Below, piece by piece: positions 17,756 to 26,907 of a stretch of DNA of 64,000 bases. The DNA is taken from assembly GCA_036267255.1 (NCBI GenBank), contig DATAWK010000003.1, positions 123,918 through 187,917 on the forward strand, given 5' to 3'. The translations under genes and the position numbers were made by a program. This DNA is from DATAWK01 sp036267255. GTDB lineage: Bacteria > Acidobacteriota > Terriglobia > Terriglobales > Acidobacteriaceae. The first letter of the stretch is position 1; each line of letters begins with the position of its first letter. Under the pieces are notes generated by a model. The model saw only the letters and a list, made by a program, of their open reading frames with translations, did not search any database and had not been told where the DNA came from.

Positions 17756-19693
17756 ATGCGATTAAGAATCAAACTCGTATTGGTGGTGACGGCGATGGTG
17801 TTTGCCGTAGTGGTGGCGCTGTCCGGCCTTTACCTGGCGCAATTGCTTTCTGAACGCATCGATCAGACCTATCAGCACAATGACATTATTGCGCACCAGG
17901 TGCTGCTGGCTACCCGAAGCGCCCTGGAACGCGGCATGGTGAGTTACCCGCAGGCGGTCAACAACCCGGTTGCTTTGCGCGCCGCGATGGTAACCGTGCT
18001 TCATACCGATGCGACCCTGCAGCAGGTGCTAAATTCCGTCATCCGCTATTCGCCGACGGTCTATGACGTAACCATAGCGGATGCGAAGGGCAACTCGCTG
18101 GTCAGCACCGATCCTACAATTCAAGATCAGCCGGCGGCCGTTCGCCCAATCTTTCAAGTACTGCTGGCGGCGAATGCATGGCGGCAATTCCGGACTGTTT
18201 TTGGACCGCCAGCGGTCTATGACATCGACCTGGCGCTTACCCGGAACGGCGCGCCCTTCCTTACTGTCCATGTCGGCGTGCGAACCACATTTCTACGCAG
18301 CCAACTGGCCCCGTGGCTGAAGGCGGAGCTAGCCGTCATCTTTCTGGCCCTTGTGGTTTCCCTGGTTCTGGCGGCTTTGCTTTCCAACGTGGCGCTGAGC
18401 CCGTTGCAGGTGATCAGCGACCGGCTGGACCAGTTTATGCTGGCGGCCCCGGAAGGCAGTGCGGAACCGGAGTTGTTGCCACCGCCGAAAGACGAAATTT
18501 CCAAGGTGTCGAGCAAGATTGAACGCATCGGCCAGCGCATGCGCAGCGTGGAAGAGGTCTTCACGGCTCTGAAGGCGAACCTGAATCAAGTGCTGGAAAA
18601 CCTGCAGGACGGCATCATGCTGTTCACGCGGGATGGGCGCGCCGTGATGGTCAGCGACTCTGCCGAGCGCTTTCTGGGATTGCAGCGAAACCAGATGTTC
18701 GGCATGGAGCTGCATGAAATTTTTGATCGTCAGACGGCCCTGGGCCAGGTGGTGCGGCGGGCATTCAATGCGCGCCTGCCCATTCTGCAGCAAGAGGTGG
18801 AGACAGAATCGGGACGGCATGTGGAGGTCTCGCTGGATTTTATCCATGGAGATGCCGGGGGCGATCCTGCAGAAACGCTGGGCGCCCTGCTCACGCTGCA
18901 CGACCGGGAGTCGATGAAGCAGATTGAAAGCGAACTGGAATTATCCCGTCGCCTGGCCGACATTGGGCGACTCACCTCCGGCGTTGGGCATGAGGTGAAA
19001 AACCCGATCAATGCGATCGTGGTGCATCTGGAGTTAATGCGCAGCAAGCTGGACCGCAACGAACCGGGTGCAATACGGCATCTGGAGATTATTCAGGGGG
19101 AGATTCGGCGGCTGGATCGTGTGGTGCAGACGCTGGTGGACTTCTCGCGGCCAGTGAATCTGGAGCTTGCGGTGCAGGACATGCGGCAGGTTGTGTCGTC
19201 CGTTCTGGCGCTGGCTTCCCCGGAGATGGAGCAGCACCAGGTTCGCGTCCTTAGCCGGATGCCGCACCAGCCCATCTATGCTCGTGTGGATTCCGACCTG
19301 ATCCGGCAGGCGTTGCTGAATGTCGTCCTGAATGGAGGGCAGTCCATGGCTGATGGCGGAGAGCTGGAGGTGGAGCTGCGGCAGGAAGGCCGCAATGCAG
19401 CCATCCACGTCCGCGACCAGGGGACGGGCATCCCAAAAGAGATACAGGATCGTATTTTTAATTTATATTTCACTACCAAACGCGATGGGACCGGCATAGG
19501 GTTAGCGATGACTTACCGCATCCTTCAGCTTCATAACGGGTCCATAGCAATAGAGTCAACAATGAACCAGGGCACGGAGTTCACGCTTCGCGTACCCGTG
19601 AGTTCTTCCAGAGAAATGCCAACGGCGGGGGCGCCATTGTCTGCTGAGAACCCCCCGTGGATGCCTGCTGGAACGATGCAAGGAGTTGAATGA
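17756..19693 (+). CDS. Membrane sensor histidine kinase (HAMP-PAS-HisKA-HATPase)
   Basis: 645 aa. TM1 (about 5-30) and TM2 (about 192-217) bracket a periplasmic sensing region of some 160 residues. Then come a HAMP linker, a PAS-like domain (about 280-390), the HisKA domain with the phospho-accepting His in SGVGHEVKNPINAI, and an ATPase domain with NVVLNGGQSM, DQGTGIP and GTGIGLAM. It pairs with the NtrC-type regulator just upstream. Its last codons overlap the next gene's ATG (ATGA), so a lipoprotein belongs to the same operon. Confidence 0.92.
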   Translation: MRLRIKLVLVVTAMVFAVVVALSGLYLAQLLSERIDQTYQHNDIIAHQVLLATRSALERGMVSYPQAVNNPVALRAAMVTVLHTDATLQQVLNSVIRYSPTVYDVTIADAKGNSLVSTDPTIQDQPAAVRPIFQVLLAANAWRQFRTVFGPPAVYDIDLALTRNGAPFLTVHVGVRTTFLRSQLAPWLKAELAVIFLALVVSLVLAALLSNVALSPLQVISDRLDQFMLAAPEGSAEPELLPPPKDEISKVSSKIERIGQRMRSVEEVFTALKANLNQVLENLQDGIMLFTRDGRAVMVSDSAERFLGLQRNQMFGMELHEIFDRQTALGQVVRRAFNARLPILQQEVETESGRHVEVSLDFIHGDAGGDPAETLGALLTLHDRESMKQIESELELSRRLADIGRLTSGVGHEVKNPINAIVVHLELMRSKLDRNEPGAIRHLEIIQGEIRRLDRVVQTLVDFSRPVNLELAVQDMRQVVSSVLALASPEMEQHQVRVLSRMPHQPIYARVDSDLIRQALLNVVLNGGQSMADGGELEVELRQEGRNAAIHVRDQGTGIPKEIQDRIFNLYFTTKRDGTGIGLAMTYRILQLHNGSIAIESTMNQGTEFTLRVPVSSSREMPTAGAPLSAENPPWMPAGTMQGVE

Positions 19694-20280
19694 AGTCCTT
19701 TTTTGTTTGGTCTGTCCTGCTGGTTCTGTCTTGTGCGGGAGTGGGGTGCAGCCGATTCCATCGAAAGGCGCCTCCTCCGCAAGCACAGGCTCCCACTTTG
19801 CCTGTTGAAGCCGCTCCGCCTGTAACGGGGCTGGCGGACGCCGTACCCACCCTGCCAGAGGACGCAACCGAGCAAACGGTCGTTCTAGGACAGCCCGAAC
19901 CAGCGCCTCAACCCAAAAAGACATATACGGCCAAAAGGCCGAGCAAACAAATCATCACAAACGATATCGGTACAAAGCCTGCGCCCAGTACCGAGACTGC
20001 GAGCGATGGTACCGGCGCTCTGTCGCCGATTGGGCAACTGTCTGCCGGCGATTCCTCGGATAACCCGGCGCTGCGCCAAGAGACCACTGAGCTGATCGCC
20101 TCCACGGAGAAGCGCTTTAAAACCGTGGACAGCAATATTGCAGCCAACAAACATGACACGATCGTGCAGATTGCTTCGTTCTTAAAGCAGGCGAAGCAGG
20201 CAATGGCGATCAACGACCTGCAAGGCGCCAATACACTGGCGACCAAGGCGAAGATTCTTGTGGATGAGTTGCTGAAGTAG
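19690..20280 (+). CDS. Putative lipoprotein encoded with a two-component system
   Basis: 196 aa, family not recognised. The N-terminal hydrophobic segment contains two candidate lipid-attachment cysteines (VLSC at 15, GVGC at 20). A Pro/Ala-rich stretch (25-95) follows, then a helical C-terminal part (about 125-196) rich in Ala, Thr and Lys that looks like a coiled coil or TPR-like helix pair. It overlaps the kinase gene by 4 bases, so it may be an accessory or signal-modulating protein for that kinase; this is inferred only from operon position. Confidence 0.65.
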   Translation: MKSFFVWSVLLVLSCAGVGCSRFHRKAPPPQAQAPTLPVEAAPPVTGLADAVPTLPEDATEQTVVLGQPEPAPQPKKTYTAKRPSKQIITNDIGTKPAPSTETASDGTGALSPIGQLSAGDSSDNPALRQETTELIASTEKRFKTVDSNIAANKHDTIVQIASFLKQAKQAMAINDLQGANTLATKAKILVDELLK

Positions 20281-20349
20281 ACGCATAGCCGCAGGAATTG
20301 CTGCAATAGCAAACGCACACTCATCGCCGGGTTACCGACCGCCGGCTCA

Positions 20350-20372
20350 GGCTGCCTGGCTGCCTGGCTGCC
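20350..20372. repeat. Short tandem repeat, 8-base unit
   Basis: Nearly three copies of GGCTGCCT stand in tandem between the lipoprotein gene and the convergent nadK gene. It may be a slippage-prone spot; nothing suggests a function. Confidence 0.6.
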
Positions 20373-20416
20373 AACGAATGAAACACCTGCAGAGCAATAC
20401 CTTCTGCGCTTTTGCT

Positions 20417-21277
20417 CTAGCGCTCGCCCCACTTGAGTTTGGCACGCAGCACATCAAAAAAGCTGTGATTGTTGTTCATTCGCACCAGGCGGATCTTGTG
20501 CTCGGAGCGCCAGCAATGCAGCTCATCGCCAAGATGCATCTGCACCGCCTCCTGACCATCTACGGTGAGATATAGCTGCTCCGGCACGCCTTCAATGGCG
20601 ATGGTCACATGGGCATCGCCACGGACCACCAAGGGCCGGATGGTCAAAAGATGCGGACAAACGGCCGTCAGCACCATACCATCCACGTCGGGCGCGAGGA
20701 TGGGCCCATTGGCCGCGAGATTGTAGGCGGTTGAGCCGGTGGGAGTCGATAAGATGACACCGTCCGCGCGGAAGGAAGCCACCGCGCTATCGTCGAGCCG
20801 GACGACGAAATCGCCCATGCGCGCGATGGTGCCCTTGGCAATCACAACATCGTTCAATGCTTCGAAGCTATGGTGCACCAGCCCCTCGCGGCGTATCTCG
20901 GCATGGAGCATGGCGCGTTCATCAATCGTGCAACAGTTGGTACACCACGCTTCCAATGTGGCGTACAAATGCGTGAGGGGAACTTCGGTAAGAAATCCAA
21001 GGGAGCCGAGGTTGATGCTGAGGATGGGAATTTCTGTGCGTGCAAAGGCACGTGCCGCGGCCAGCAGGGTGCCATCCCCACCCAGTACGATGACCAGTTC
21101 CGGAGCATGGTCCTGCATGTCATGGCGCGGAACGGCCTCGGATGCGGCGATGTAGCTGGCGCTGATGGGATCCAGCAAGGGCTCATACCCGTGGGCCTGC
21201 AGCCAAACCACCAGCTCCGGGAGGATGGTCGACAGCTCCGGTTTTTGTGGTTTTGAGATGACGGCGATGGTTCGCAT
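20417..21277 (-). CDS. nadK: NAD+ kinase
   Basis: 286 aa. Phosphorylates NAD to NADP in the cytosol. The family motif VIVLGGDGTLLAAAR lies near residue 65-80, followed by ILSINLGSLGFLTE and the conserved LSTPTGSTAYNLAANGPI. Length is normal for bacterial NadK. It is convergent with the lipoprotein gene and is followed on the same strand, further upstream, by tlyA (122 bases away); a NadK-TlyA neighbourhood is common in bacteria. Confidence 0.95.
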   Translation of the reverse strand: MRTIAVISKPQKPELSTILPELVVWLQAHGYEPLLDPISASYIAASEAVPRHDMQDHAPELVIVLGGDGTLLAAARAFARTEIPILSINLGSLGFLTEVPLTHLYATLEAWCTNCCTIDERAMLHAEIRREGLVHHSFEALNDVVIAKGTIARMGDFVVRLDDSAVASFRADGVILSTPTGSTAYNLAANGPILAPDVDGMVLTAVCPHLLTIRPLVVRGDAHVTIAIEGVPEQLYLTVDGQEAVQMHLGDELHCWRSEHKIRLVRMNNNHSFFDVLRAKLKWGER

Positions 21278-21399
21278 GCACTCTCCAATGGTTGAAGTCC
21301 TATTATCGCCGGAACATCCACCGGCCGGTTACAGAAGATTTTGCAAAGATTGCAACGATTCCAGTTGCCCAGCGGCGCGAAGACAAACGCTCATATTTT

Positions 21400-22173
21400 T
21401 TAACAGAAATCGGCGTGCAACAGAAACTCGCGATTGCCGTCACCGCCAGGAATCGGGGAATCGATGATCTGGATGTTTTTTGCCGCGCATGTCAGCAATG
21501 TTTGCTGGACACGGTCCATGGCCAATTGCCGGGCGGCAGCACTGCGGACGATGCCTCCTTTGCCGACGTGTTCCCTGCCCGCTTCAAACTGCGGCTTGAT
21601 CAGAACCACCGTATCCAAACCATGAGAAGGCGCTGCGGCTGCATTCGAGGACTGCACGGCAGCGATGACCGCCGGCAAAATCAACGAGGCGGCGATGAAC
21701 GATACGTCAACAGCAAAGAAAGAAACGCCGGTGGGCAGCATCGCAGCTGTGAGCGCGCGCGCATTGGTTTGTTCCAGCAACTGCACACGCGGATCGGTTC
21801 GTAGCCGGGAGGCCAACTGGTTCGTGCCTACATCGACAGTGATGATCTGCCTTGCGCCATGCTGCAGCATGCAATCGGTAAATCCTCCGGTGGACGCTCC
21901 GACATCGAGACAGAGGCGGTCCGCCAGGTTGATCTTCCAATGGGTGAGGGCCGCAGCCAGTTTGAGTCCACCGCGGCTGACATAAGGAATTTCTTCCCCT
22001 GTGAGCGTGATGGCAGCGCTTGCATCCACAAGAAGGCCTGGTTTACGAACGATTGTGCCGTTTACGGAGACTTCGCCGGCCAGAATGCGCTCTTGCGCAC
22101 GGCTGCGGGAACTGGCAAGCTGCTGCTCGGTGAGGAGTGTATCCAGCCGCGATTTCCCGGGGCGTGATTTCAT
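21400..22173 (-). CDS. tlyA: TlyA-family rRNA ribose methyltransferase
   Basis: About 257 aa from the ATG at 22173. An N-terminal S4 RNA-binding domain (RLDTLLTEQQLASSRSRAQE, then VSVNGTIVRKPG) is followed by an FtsJ-like methyltransferase domain with the SAM-binding loop LDVGASTGGFTDCML. Characterised TlyA enzymes 2'-O-methylate cytidines in 16S and/or 23S rRNA. An in-frame start at 22260 would add 29 residues outside the family pattern, so the shorter form is preferred although no strong ribosome-binding site precedes it. Confidence 0.9.
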   Translation of the reverse strand: MKSRPGKSRLDTLLTEQQLASSRSRAQERILAGEVSVNGTIVRKPGLLVDASAAITLTGEEIPYVSRGGLKLAAALTHWKINLADRLCLDVGASTGGFTDCMLQHGARQIITVDVGTNQLASRLRTDPRVQLLEQTNARALTAAMLPTGVSFFAVDVSFIAASLILPAVIAAVQSSNAAAAPSHGLDTVVLIKPQFEAGREHVGKGGIVRSAAARQLAMDRVQQTLLTCAAKNIQIIDSPIPGGDGNREFLLHADFC

Positions 22174-22272
22174 AGGAGAACCCGCGCTGTGGAAACGCAG
22201 GCATGCTCGCCCGGGCCGATTCGGTAGCCTGAACGAGCTTTGCTGCAAGAACGCATGCAAAAATATTGCGGC

Positions 22273-23688
22273 TTACGGTGCTGTTACGCGGACCTGAACG
22301 CCATCGCCCAATAGCTGCAGAGAGTTTGAGATGGTGTCATTGTCTGTGCGGATAATCGTCATTATATTGCTGTCGGGCGAAACCACGTAGACCTTGCCCA
22401 GCGGTGTGCCGGTGGTAGCAGCGATCGAGATGGGATGCCCGGCCACATGAATTGTCTTGAGCACCTGGTAACTGCTGAGACTGATGGCGCTGACGGTTTT
22501 ATCGTTACGATTGGCAACAAACGCCTGGGAACCGTCCTGCAGAATGGCTATGGAAGAAGGGTCCGCGCCGACCGGCACGTTGGCGATGATCTGACCGAAA
22601 TTCGGAGAGTCGTTGCCGAACGAATCCAGACTGATATTGATGAAATCCACGGTGTTGGATTGCGCGTTTGCCACGGCAAGGACGCTGCCCGTGTTGTAAA
22701 TATCTGCCCAGACGGGTTGTGGCGTCTTGCCATTCGGTCCGGGAGGCAAGGTAATCGTTTGGTCCAGCTGGTTCTGCTGGCTGTCGATGACGGTGATGGT
22801 TCCACTGCCCTGATTGAGAACGAATGTGCGCCGATCGTCCTGCGACATGACCCCGTAGACGGGGCAGACGCCAGCAGGAATCACGGCAGAGATATTATTG
22901 GTCGATGTTTCAATGGCCGTAATGCTACCGTTGCCACCGCCGGTGGGGCAGGATGCAGCGTTGGGTCCCTGTGCGATGGCGTAGATGCGTTGTGCGCTGG
23001 TGTTCCCGACGAGATTGACCGGATTCTGTGCCGCCGAAACGTTTTGTGGATCGGTAATTGGAATTTCCAATTGCACCGCCGGCGGATTGGATCCCTGCAG
23101 GACGGCAATCGAGTTGCGCCCCGGCTCGACCACGTATAGATAGACGTTGGTCGATAGCAGGGTGCTTGGCAAGGCATCAGACAATAAAGTGCTGACCGTC
23201 ACCTGGTTGGTTTCCAGCGAAGAGCTGATGGAAAAAGAATCGATGGTGCCATCGGCATTTGCCGTGTAGCCGGTGGTGCCGGCCTGGCCCAGGCCAATCC
23301 AACGTGGCCCATTGCCCATGTTGATGCGGACCATGAGACTGTCACCGGAAAAATTCACGATGGAACCGAGCCCGATGGAATCCACGTTGTTGCACACCTG
23401 ATAAATATTTGCGGCACTGGCGTTGGCGTCGCTGCCGCAACTGATCACCAGGGCATACTTTGCCGGCTGTGATGCAGGCTGTACCGGGGGGACATTGGTA
23501 ACAATTGGCCGGTATGTATCCCCGCATCCGAGCACTGAGACCAGCACGAACGCAACTCCAGCCAACATCCATGGGCGACAACGCCCAACACCTGACACCA
23601 CGTGTTGATACCTCACACCAAAATTCAATCGTTTGTTACTGTAGCGATTGTAAATCAGTGTCGCACTTCTGCGTTTCCGGCGTGCCAT
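22273..23688 (-). CDS. Lipoprotein with YVTN-type beta-propeller repeats
   Basis: 471 aa. A hydrophobic stretch ending in VSVLGCG (about residues 42-56) gives a likely lipid-attachment Cys. The C-terminal two thirds carry recurring blade-like segments (IAVLQGS, ITAIETSTNNISAVIPAG, ITVIDSQQNQLD, VDFINISLD, AFVANRNDKTVSAISL, IYVV-like), typical of YncE/YVTN beta-propellers in extracellular or periplasmic binding proteins. Function unknown. The start is uncertain: the ATG at 23568 would begin just before the signal segment, while the ATG at 23688 adds a basic leader. It is divergent from the DUF92 gene. Confidence 0.7.
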   Translation of the reverse strand: MARRKRRSATLIYNRYSNKRLNFGVRYQHVVSGVGRCRPWMLAGVAFVLVSVLGCGDTYRPIVTNVPPVQPASQPAKYALVISCGSDANASAANIYQVCNNVDSIGLGSIVNFSGDSLMVRINMGNGPRWIGLGQAGTTGYTANADGTIDSFSISSSLETNQVTVSTLLSDALPSTLLSTNVYLYVVEPGRNSIAVLQGSNPPAVQLEIPITDPQNVSAAQNPVNLVGNTSAQRIYAIAQGPNAASCPTGGGNGSITAIETSTNNISAVIPAGVCPVYGVMSQDDRRTFVLNQGSGTITVIDSQQNQLDQTITLPPGPNGKTPQPVWADIYNTGSVLAVANAQSNTVDFINISLDSFGNDSPNFGQIIANVPVGADPSSIAILQDGSQAFVANRNDKTVSAISLSSYQVLKTIHVAGHPISIAATTGTPLGKVYVVSPDSNIMTIIRTDNDTISNSLQLLGDGVQVRVTAP

Positions 23689-23765
23689 TTGGACAGCAGT
23701 TATATTTTGCTTCGATTTTCCCGGTTCGGGGGCAATCCGGCAAAGGGTCTAATAAAGAAGGAACC

Positions 23766-24602
23766 ATGCGCATCGAATCTCATCCCGGCCAATCGCTGTC
23801 GATCACCCTGCTGGTGGTTCCGGCGGCTGGCTGTTCCGTGTGGTTTGCGTTGAATCAATCCGGCTGGACCCATGCCACGCGGACGGGAATGCTGCTGTGT
23901 GCAGGGTTTGCCCTGCTGGTGTGGTGGATGCGCGCCGGTACCGGAGCCGCTGCGTTTGCCGGGGGATGGTTGATGGCAGCCATGTATTTCGGCACCGTCA
24001 CGCAACCCAACGGGCCGTGGTGGCGATCCGCGATTCCGCCCTTGCTGCTGTTACTGGTATTGACCATGCTGGCGACGCGCTTTCGCCGCCGCGGTAAAGA
24101 ACACGCGGGCCTGGGTGAGAGCCGGAAGGGCCGATCGGCGTCGCAGGTGTGCGCCAACCTTGGCATGGCGGGACTGGCTGCGGTCTGGGCGCAGTTCCCG
24201 GCGGCACACAACGTAGCGCTTCTGGCGATGACGGCAGCATTCGCAGAAGCCACGGCAGACACGCTTTCGTCGGAAATCGGGCAAGCCCTGCGCGGGAAGA
24301 CCATTCTGCTGACCACAGGCCAGGTGGTTTCTCCCGGAACCGACGGCGGAATGAGTGTGACAGGCACGATGGCAGGCCTGTGCGGGAGCCTGCTGGTGGC
24401 GGTTGTATGTCAGTGGGCACTGCGGCTTTCGTTGTCTGGAATGTTGATGGCGTGGATAGCGGGGCTTTGCGGGTTATTTTTTGACAGTCTGCTGGGTGCG
24501 ACACTGGAACGCCGCGAACTGCTGGGCAATAACGCGGTCAATTTCTGTTCCACGGTTTTTGCCGCTGCCGTTGCTGCTGTCGCGGGCCTGTGGATCGGCT
24601 GA
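23766..24602 (+). CDS. DUF92 integral membrane protein (VTE6-related)
   Basis: About 278 aa with six or more membrane segments. The ATG at 23766 follows AAGGA closely. The conserved stretch AFAEATADTLSSEIGQALRGK and the following GTDGGMSVTGTMAGL are diagnostic of the DUF92/TIGR00297 family; the plant relative VTE6 phosphorylates phytyl phosphate, so a prenyl-phosphate kinase role is possible by homology. The C-terminal SLLGATLERR and NNAVNF motifs are also present. It is convergent with the YdcF-like gene, with an 11-base gap. Confidence 0.85.
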   Translation: MRIESHPGQSLSITLLVVPAAGCSVWFALNQSGWTHATRTGMLLCAGFALLVWWMRAGTGAAAFAGGWLMAAMYFGTVTQPNGPWWRSAIPPLLLLLVLTMLATRFRRRGKEHAGLGESRKGRSASQVCANLGMAGLAAVWAQFPAAHNVALLAMTAAFAEATADTLSSEIGQALRGKTILLTTGQVVSPGTDGGMSVTGTMAGLCGSLLVAVVCQWALRLSLSGMLMAWIAGLCGLFFDSLLGATLERRELLGNNAVNFCSTVFAAAVAAVAGLWIG

Positions 24603-24613
24603 ACTACGCCGGT

Positions 24614-25207
24614 CTAGTGCAGATGCAGACGCCACAGGGTGTAGCTGCCCATTTCATGGACGTAGCGCTGCACCTGATCCCATAGATCGACCGGTTTGGT
24701 GACAGGCCGGGGAGAGCAGAGCACAAGCAATCCCTGAGCGCGGCATAATTCGCGAATGCGAAAGAGATGCGTTCCATCGCTGACGACGACAATCCTCTGG
24801 AAGTGATTTTCCCGCGCAATCGCGGCGAGATGCTCCACGGACTGCTCCGTGTTGTTGCTGGCCGTCTCCGCGATGATGTGGCTATCAGGAACGCCGTTCG
24901 CGAGAAGATAGTCCCGGCCTACTTCGCCTTCGCTGGATTGCGAATCGGTGCCACCGCCCAGGGTAATGATGATGGGCGCAATGCCCTGCTGATAGAGGTC
25001 CAGAGCGTGGTCGAGACGTGCCCGCAATACCGGGGAGGGGCGTCCGTTATATTCCGCGGCACCGAAGACGGCGATGGCGTCTGACGGAGCTGCCTGGTCC
25101 CGCACCTCCGTTGTGCGGATTTGCTGAAAAACCCAGAGAAACCAGAGCGCCGCGAAGACAGCGAACCAGAAGAAGGTCCACCAAGCGAGTTTTCGCAAAA
25201 GCCTCAT
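24614..25207 (-). CDS. YdcF/SanA-family (DUF218) membrane-anchored protein
   Basis: About 197 aa from the ATG at 25207. One N-terminal membrane anchor (about 8-30) precedes a DUF218 domain: DAIAVFGAAEYNGRPSPVLRARLDHALDLY, then ITLGGGTDS, the EVGRDYLLANGV and ETASNNTEQSVEHL segments and VVSDGTHLFR. Family members (YdcF, SanA, ElyC) act at the envelope, ElyC in undecaprenyl-phosphate metabolism; the exact role here is not known. The active domain should face the periplasm. Confidence 0.85.
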   Translation of the reverse strand: MRLLRKLAWWTFFWFAVFAALWFLWVFQQIRTTEVRDQAAPSDAIAVFGAAEYNGRPSPVLRARLDHALDLYQQGIAPIIITLGGGTDSQSSEGEVGRDYLLANGVPDSHIIAETASNNTEQSVEHLAAIARENHFQRIVVVSDGTHLFRIRELCRAQGLLVLCSPRPVTKPVDLWDQVQRYVHEMGSYTLWRLHLH

Positions 25208-25262
25208 AGGATTTGGGAAGAACAAAACACGTGTTGCGTAGTGCAAAGGCCGCTGCCAAATA

Positions 25263-25994
25263 TTATTGCAATGCGAGGGCGATTTCGTGTGTCGGAATGG
25301 CGCCTTCGCGCAGAATCTGCCAAGCTTCCGGCCGCTCCGAAAGATCGACAATGGTGGTTGGCAGGCCGCGAGCCGTGGGGCCACCGTCGACGATCAAGGG
25401 AATTCGATCGCCAAGCTGGTCCAGCAGGCTGGCGGCGTGGGTACACTCCGGCGAACCTCTCAAGTTGGCCGAGGTTGCCGTAATAGGTAAGCCAAGCCGT
25501 TTTACCACCGCGCGCGGAATGTTGGCATCTGGCACGCGCAGGGCCACGTTGCCGGTATTGGCGGTGACGCGCAAGGGCAGACGCGTGCCGGCGCGCACGA
25601 TGATGGTGAGTGGGCCGGGCCAGAATTTCTCTGCCAGCCGGTCGAAATAAGCGTCCAGATCGCGGGCCAGTTCATACGCCTGGGCTGCATCCCCTAATAG
25701 AAGAGACAGCGGTTTGTGGCGCACGCGGGTTTTGATCTCATAGATGCGCTCGACCGCGCGCAGATTGACTGGATCGACAGCCAGCCCGTAGAAGGTGTCC
25801 GTGGGCAGGCCGACCACCTTGCCGCTTTCCAGGCAGGAGGCAATGTAATCAATCCGCTCCTGCTCCGGCTCATCCGGGTTTACATGTAATAGCTCTGCAG
25901 ACAAACCGCGCTCCAGTGGAATTTGCTGCGCCGATGGGCGACTTCCCTCATCATACCTGCACCCGGCTAAGGAACAGAACGCTCCGGGTTGCAT
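25263..25994 (-). CDS. Sua5/YciO/YrdC/YwlC-type threonylcarbamoyl-AMP synthase
   Basis: 243 aa from the ATG at 25994. Makes threonylcarbamoyl-AMP from threonine, bicarbonate and ATP for t6A modification of ANN-reading tRNAs. Conserved motifs are KVVGLPTDTFYGLAVD, the substrate-binding KTRVRHKPLSLLL, FWPGPLTIIV, VALRVPD and TATSANLRGSP. There is no long C-terminal Sua5 domain, so it is of the YrdC length class with an N-terminal extension of about 30 residues of doubtful reality. It is divergent from the TrmH-family gene, with only 22 bases between starts. Confidence 0.88.
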   Translation of the reverse strand: MQPGAFCSLAGCRYDEGSRPSAQQIPLERGLSAELLHVNPDEPEQERIDYIASCLESGKVVGLPTDTFYGLAVDPVNLRAVERIYEIKTRVRHKPLSLLLGDAAQAYELARDLDAYFDRLAEKFWPGPLTIIVRAGTRLPLRVTANTGNVALRVPDANIPRAVVKRLGLPITATSANLRGSPECTHAASLLDQLGDRIPLIVDGGPTARGLPTTIVDLSERPEAWQILREGAIPTHEIALALQ

Positions 25995-26016
25995 CCGTGC
26001 CGTAGAATCGCCCTGT

Positions 26017-26907
26017 ATGCCGCAACGTTCCATCTCGCAATTGGCTCCGCAATCGGTGGGAGGCTCTGCCAGCGTTATCCGCAGCCGGCACAACGCGCGT
26101 GTGAAGGAGTTGCGCCAGCGACTGCTGCATCCCGCACGAGAAGCCGACGGCAAGATTGCCGTTGAAGGGATGCATCTGGTGCAGGAAGCGTTGCGCAGCG
26201 GCCTGCAAATTGACACATTATTTGTTCGTGAAGATACGGCAGAGCGGCTGGCGCAGCTTCCGGCCAACGAGACCCTGGTCCTTGAGAAAGATATTTTCAA
26301 CCAGGCCTGCGCTACGGAAGCGCCGCAGGGTGTTGCGGCTTTCGTGCAGAAACCTACGGCATTGCTGCGCCAGATTTTGCAGCGCGAAAATCCGTTACTG
26401 ATCTTGCTGGAGGGGATGCAGGACCCCGGCAACCTGGGCACGATTCTTCGTTCCGCAGAGGCCTTTGGCGCCAGCGGTGTGGTGCTGCTTGCCGGCACCG
26501 TGAGCCCGTGGAACCAGAAAGCAATGCGCGCCTCTGCCGGATCGGTCTTTCGCGTTCCGGTAATTTCAGTTGCGCATGCCGATGTGCTGACCCAACTGCG
26601 CGAACATGGAATGGCCATCTACGCAGCGGTAGCGCGGGATGGCACGGATGTTGCGCAGACGTTGCTGCACGGGCCCGTTGCGCTGCTGATCGGCAATGAA
26701 GGCGCAGGGCTTTCCGCGGAGTTGCTGCAACAGGCCGATGGGCGGATACAGATTCCCTGCCCCGGGCCGGTGGAATCTCTGAATGCGGGGATTGCCGCTT
26801 CGATTCTGCTGTATGCCGCGGCCAGGCAGCGGAGCGCGACGGCAGAAAAAAGAACATCTGCAAAAGAGCAAGCGGCCTCCAACAAGAAGCAAGGTGGACG
26901 GGCATGA
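26017..26907 (+). CDS. TrmH/SpoU-family RNA 2'-O-methyltransferase
   Basis: 296 aa. The N-terminal substrate-binding part contains IRSRHNARVKELRQRL and VEGMHLVQEAL. The C-terminal SPOUT knot has the three family motifs: LEGMQDPGNLGTILRSAEAFG, LIGNEGAGLS and IPCPGPVESLNAGIAASILLY. It should methylate a ribose in rRNA or tRNA; the site cannot be told. The last 30 residues are a Lys/Ala/Glu-rich tail. Its stop overlaps the rarA start by 4 bases (ATGA). Confidence 0.9.
   Translation: MPQRSISQLAPQSVGGSASVIRSRHNARVKELRQRLLHPAREADGKIAVEGMHLVQEALRSGLQIDTLFVREDTAERLAQLPANETLVLEKDIFNQACATEAPQGVAAFVQKPTALLRQILQRENPLLILLEGMQDPGNLGTILRSAEAFGASGVVLLAGTVSPWNQKAMRASAGSVFRVPVISVAHADVLTQLREHGMAIYAAVARDGTDVAQTLLHGPVALLIGNEGAGLSAELLQQADGRIQIPCPGPVESLNAGIAASILLYAAARQRSATAEKRTSAKEQAASNKKQGGRA

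Noticed and set aside
25995..26618. Extension of the Sua5/YrdC frame to about 450 codons
   Set aside because: This part is antisense to the TrmH-family gene, whose motifs are clear; the extension shows no domain.
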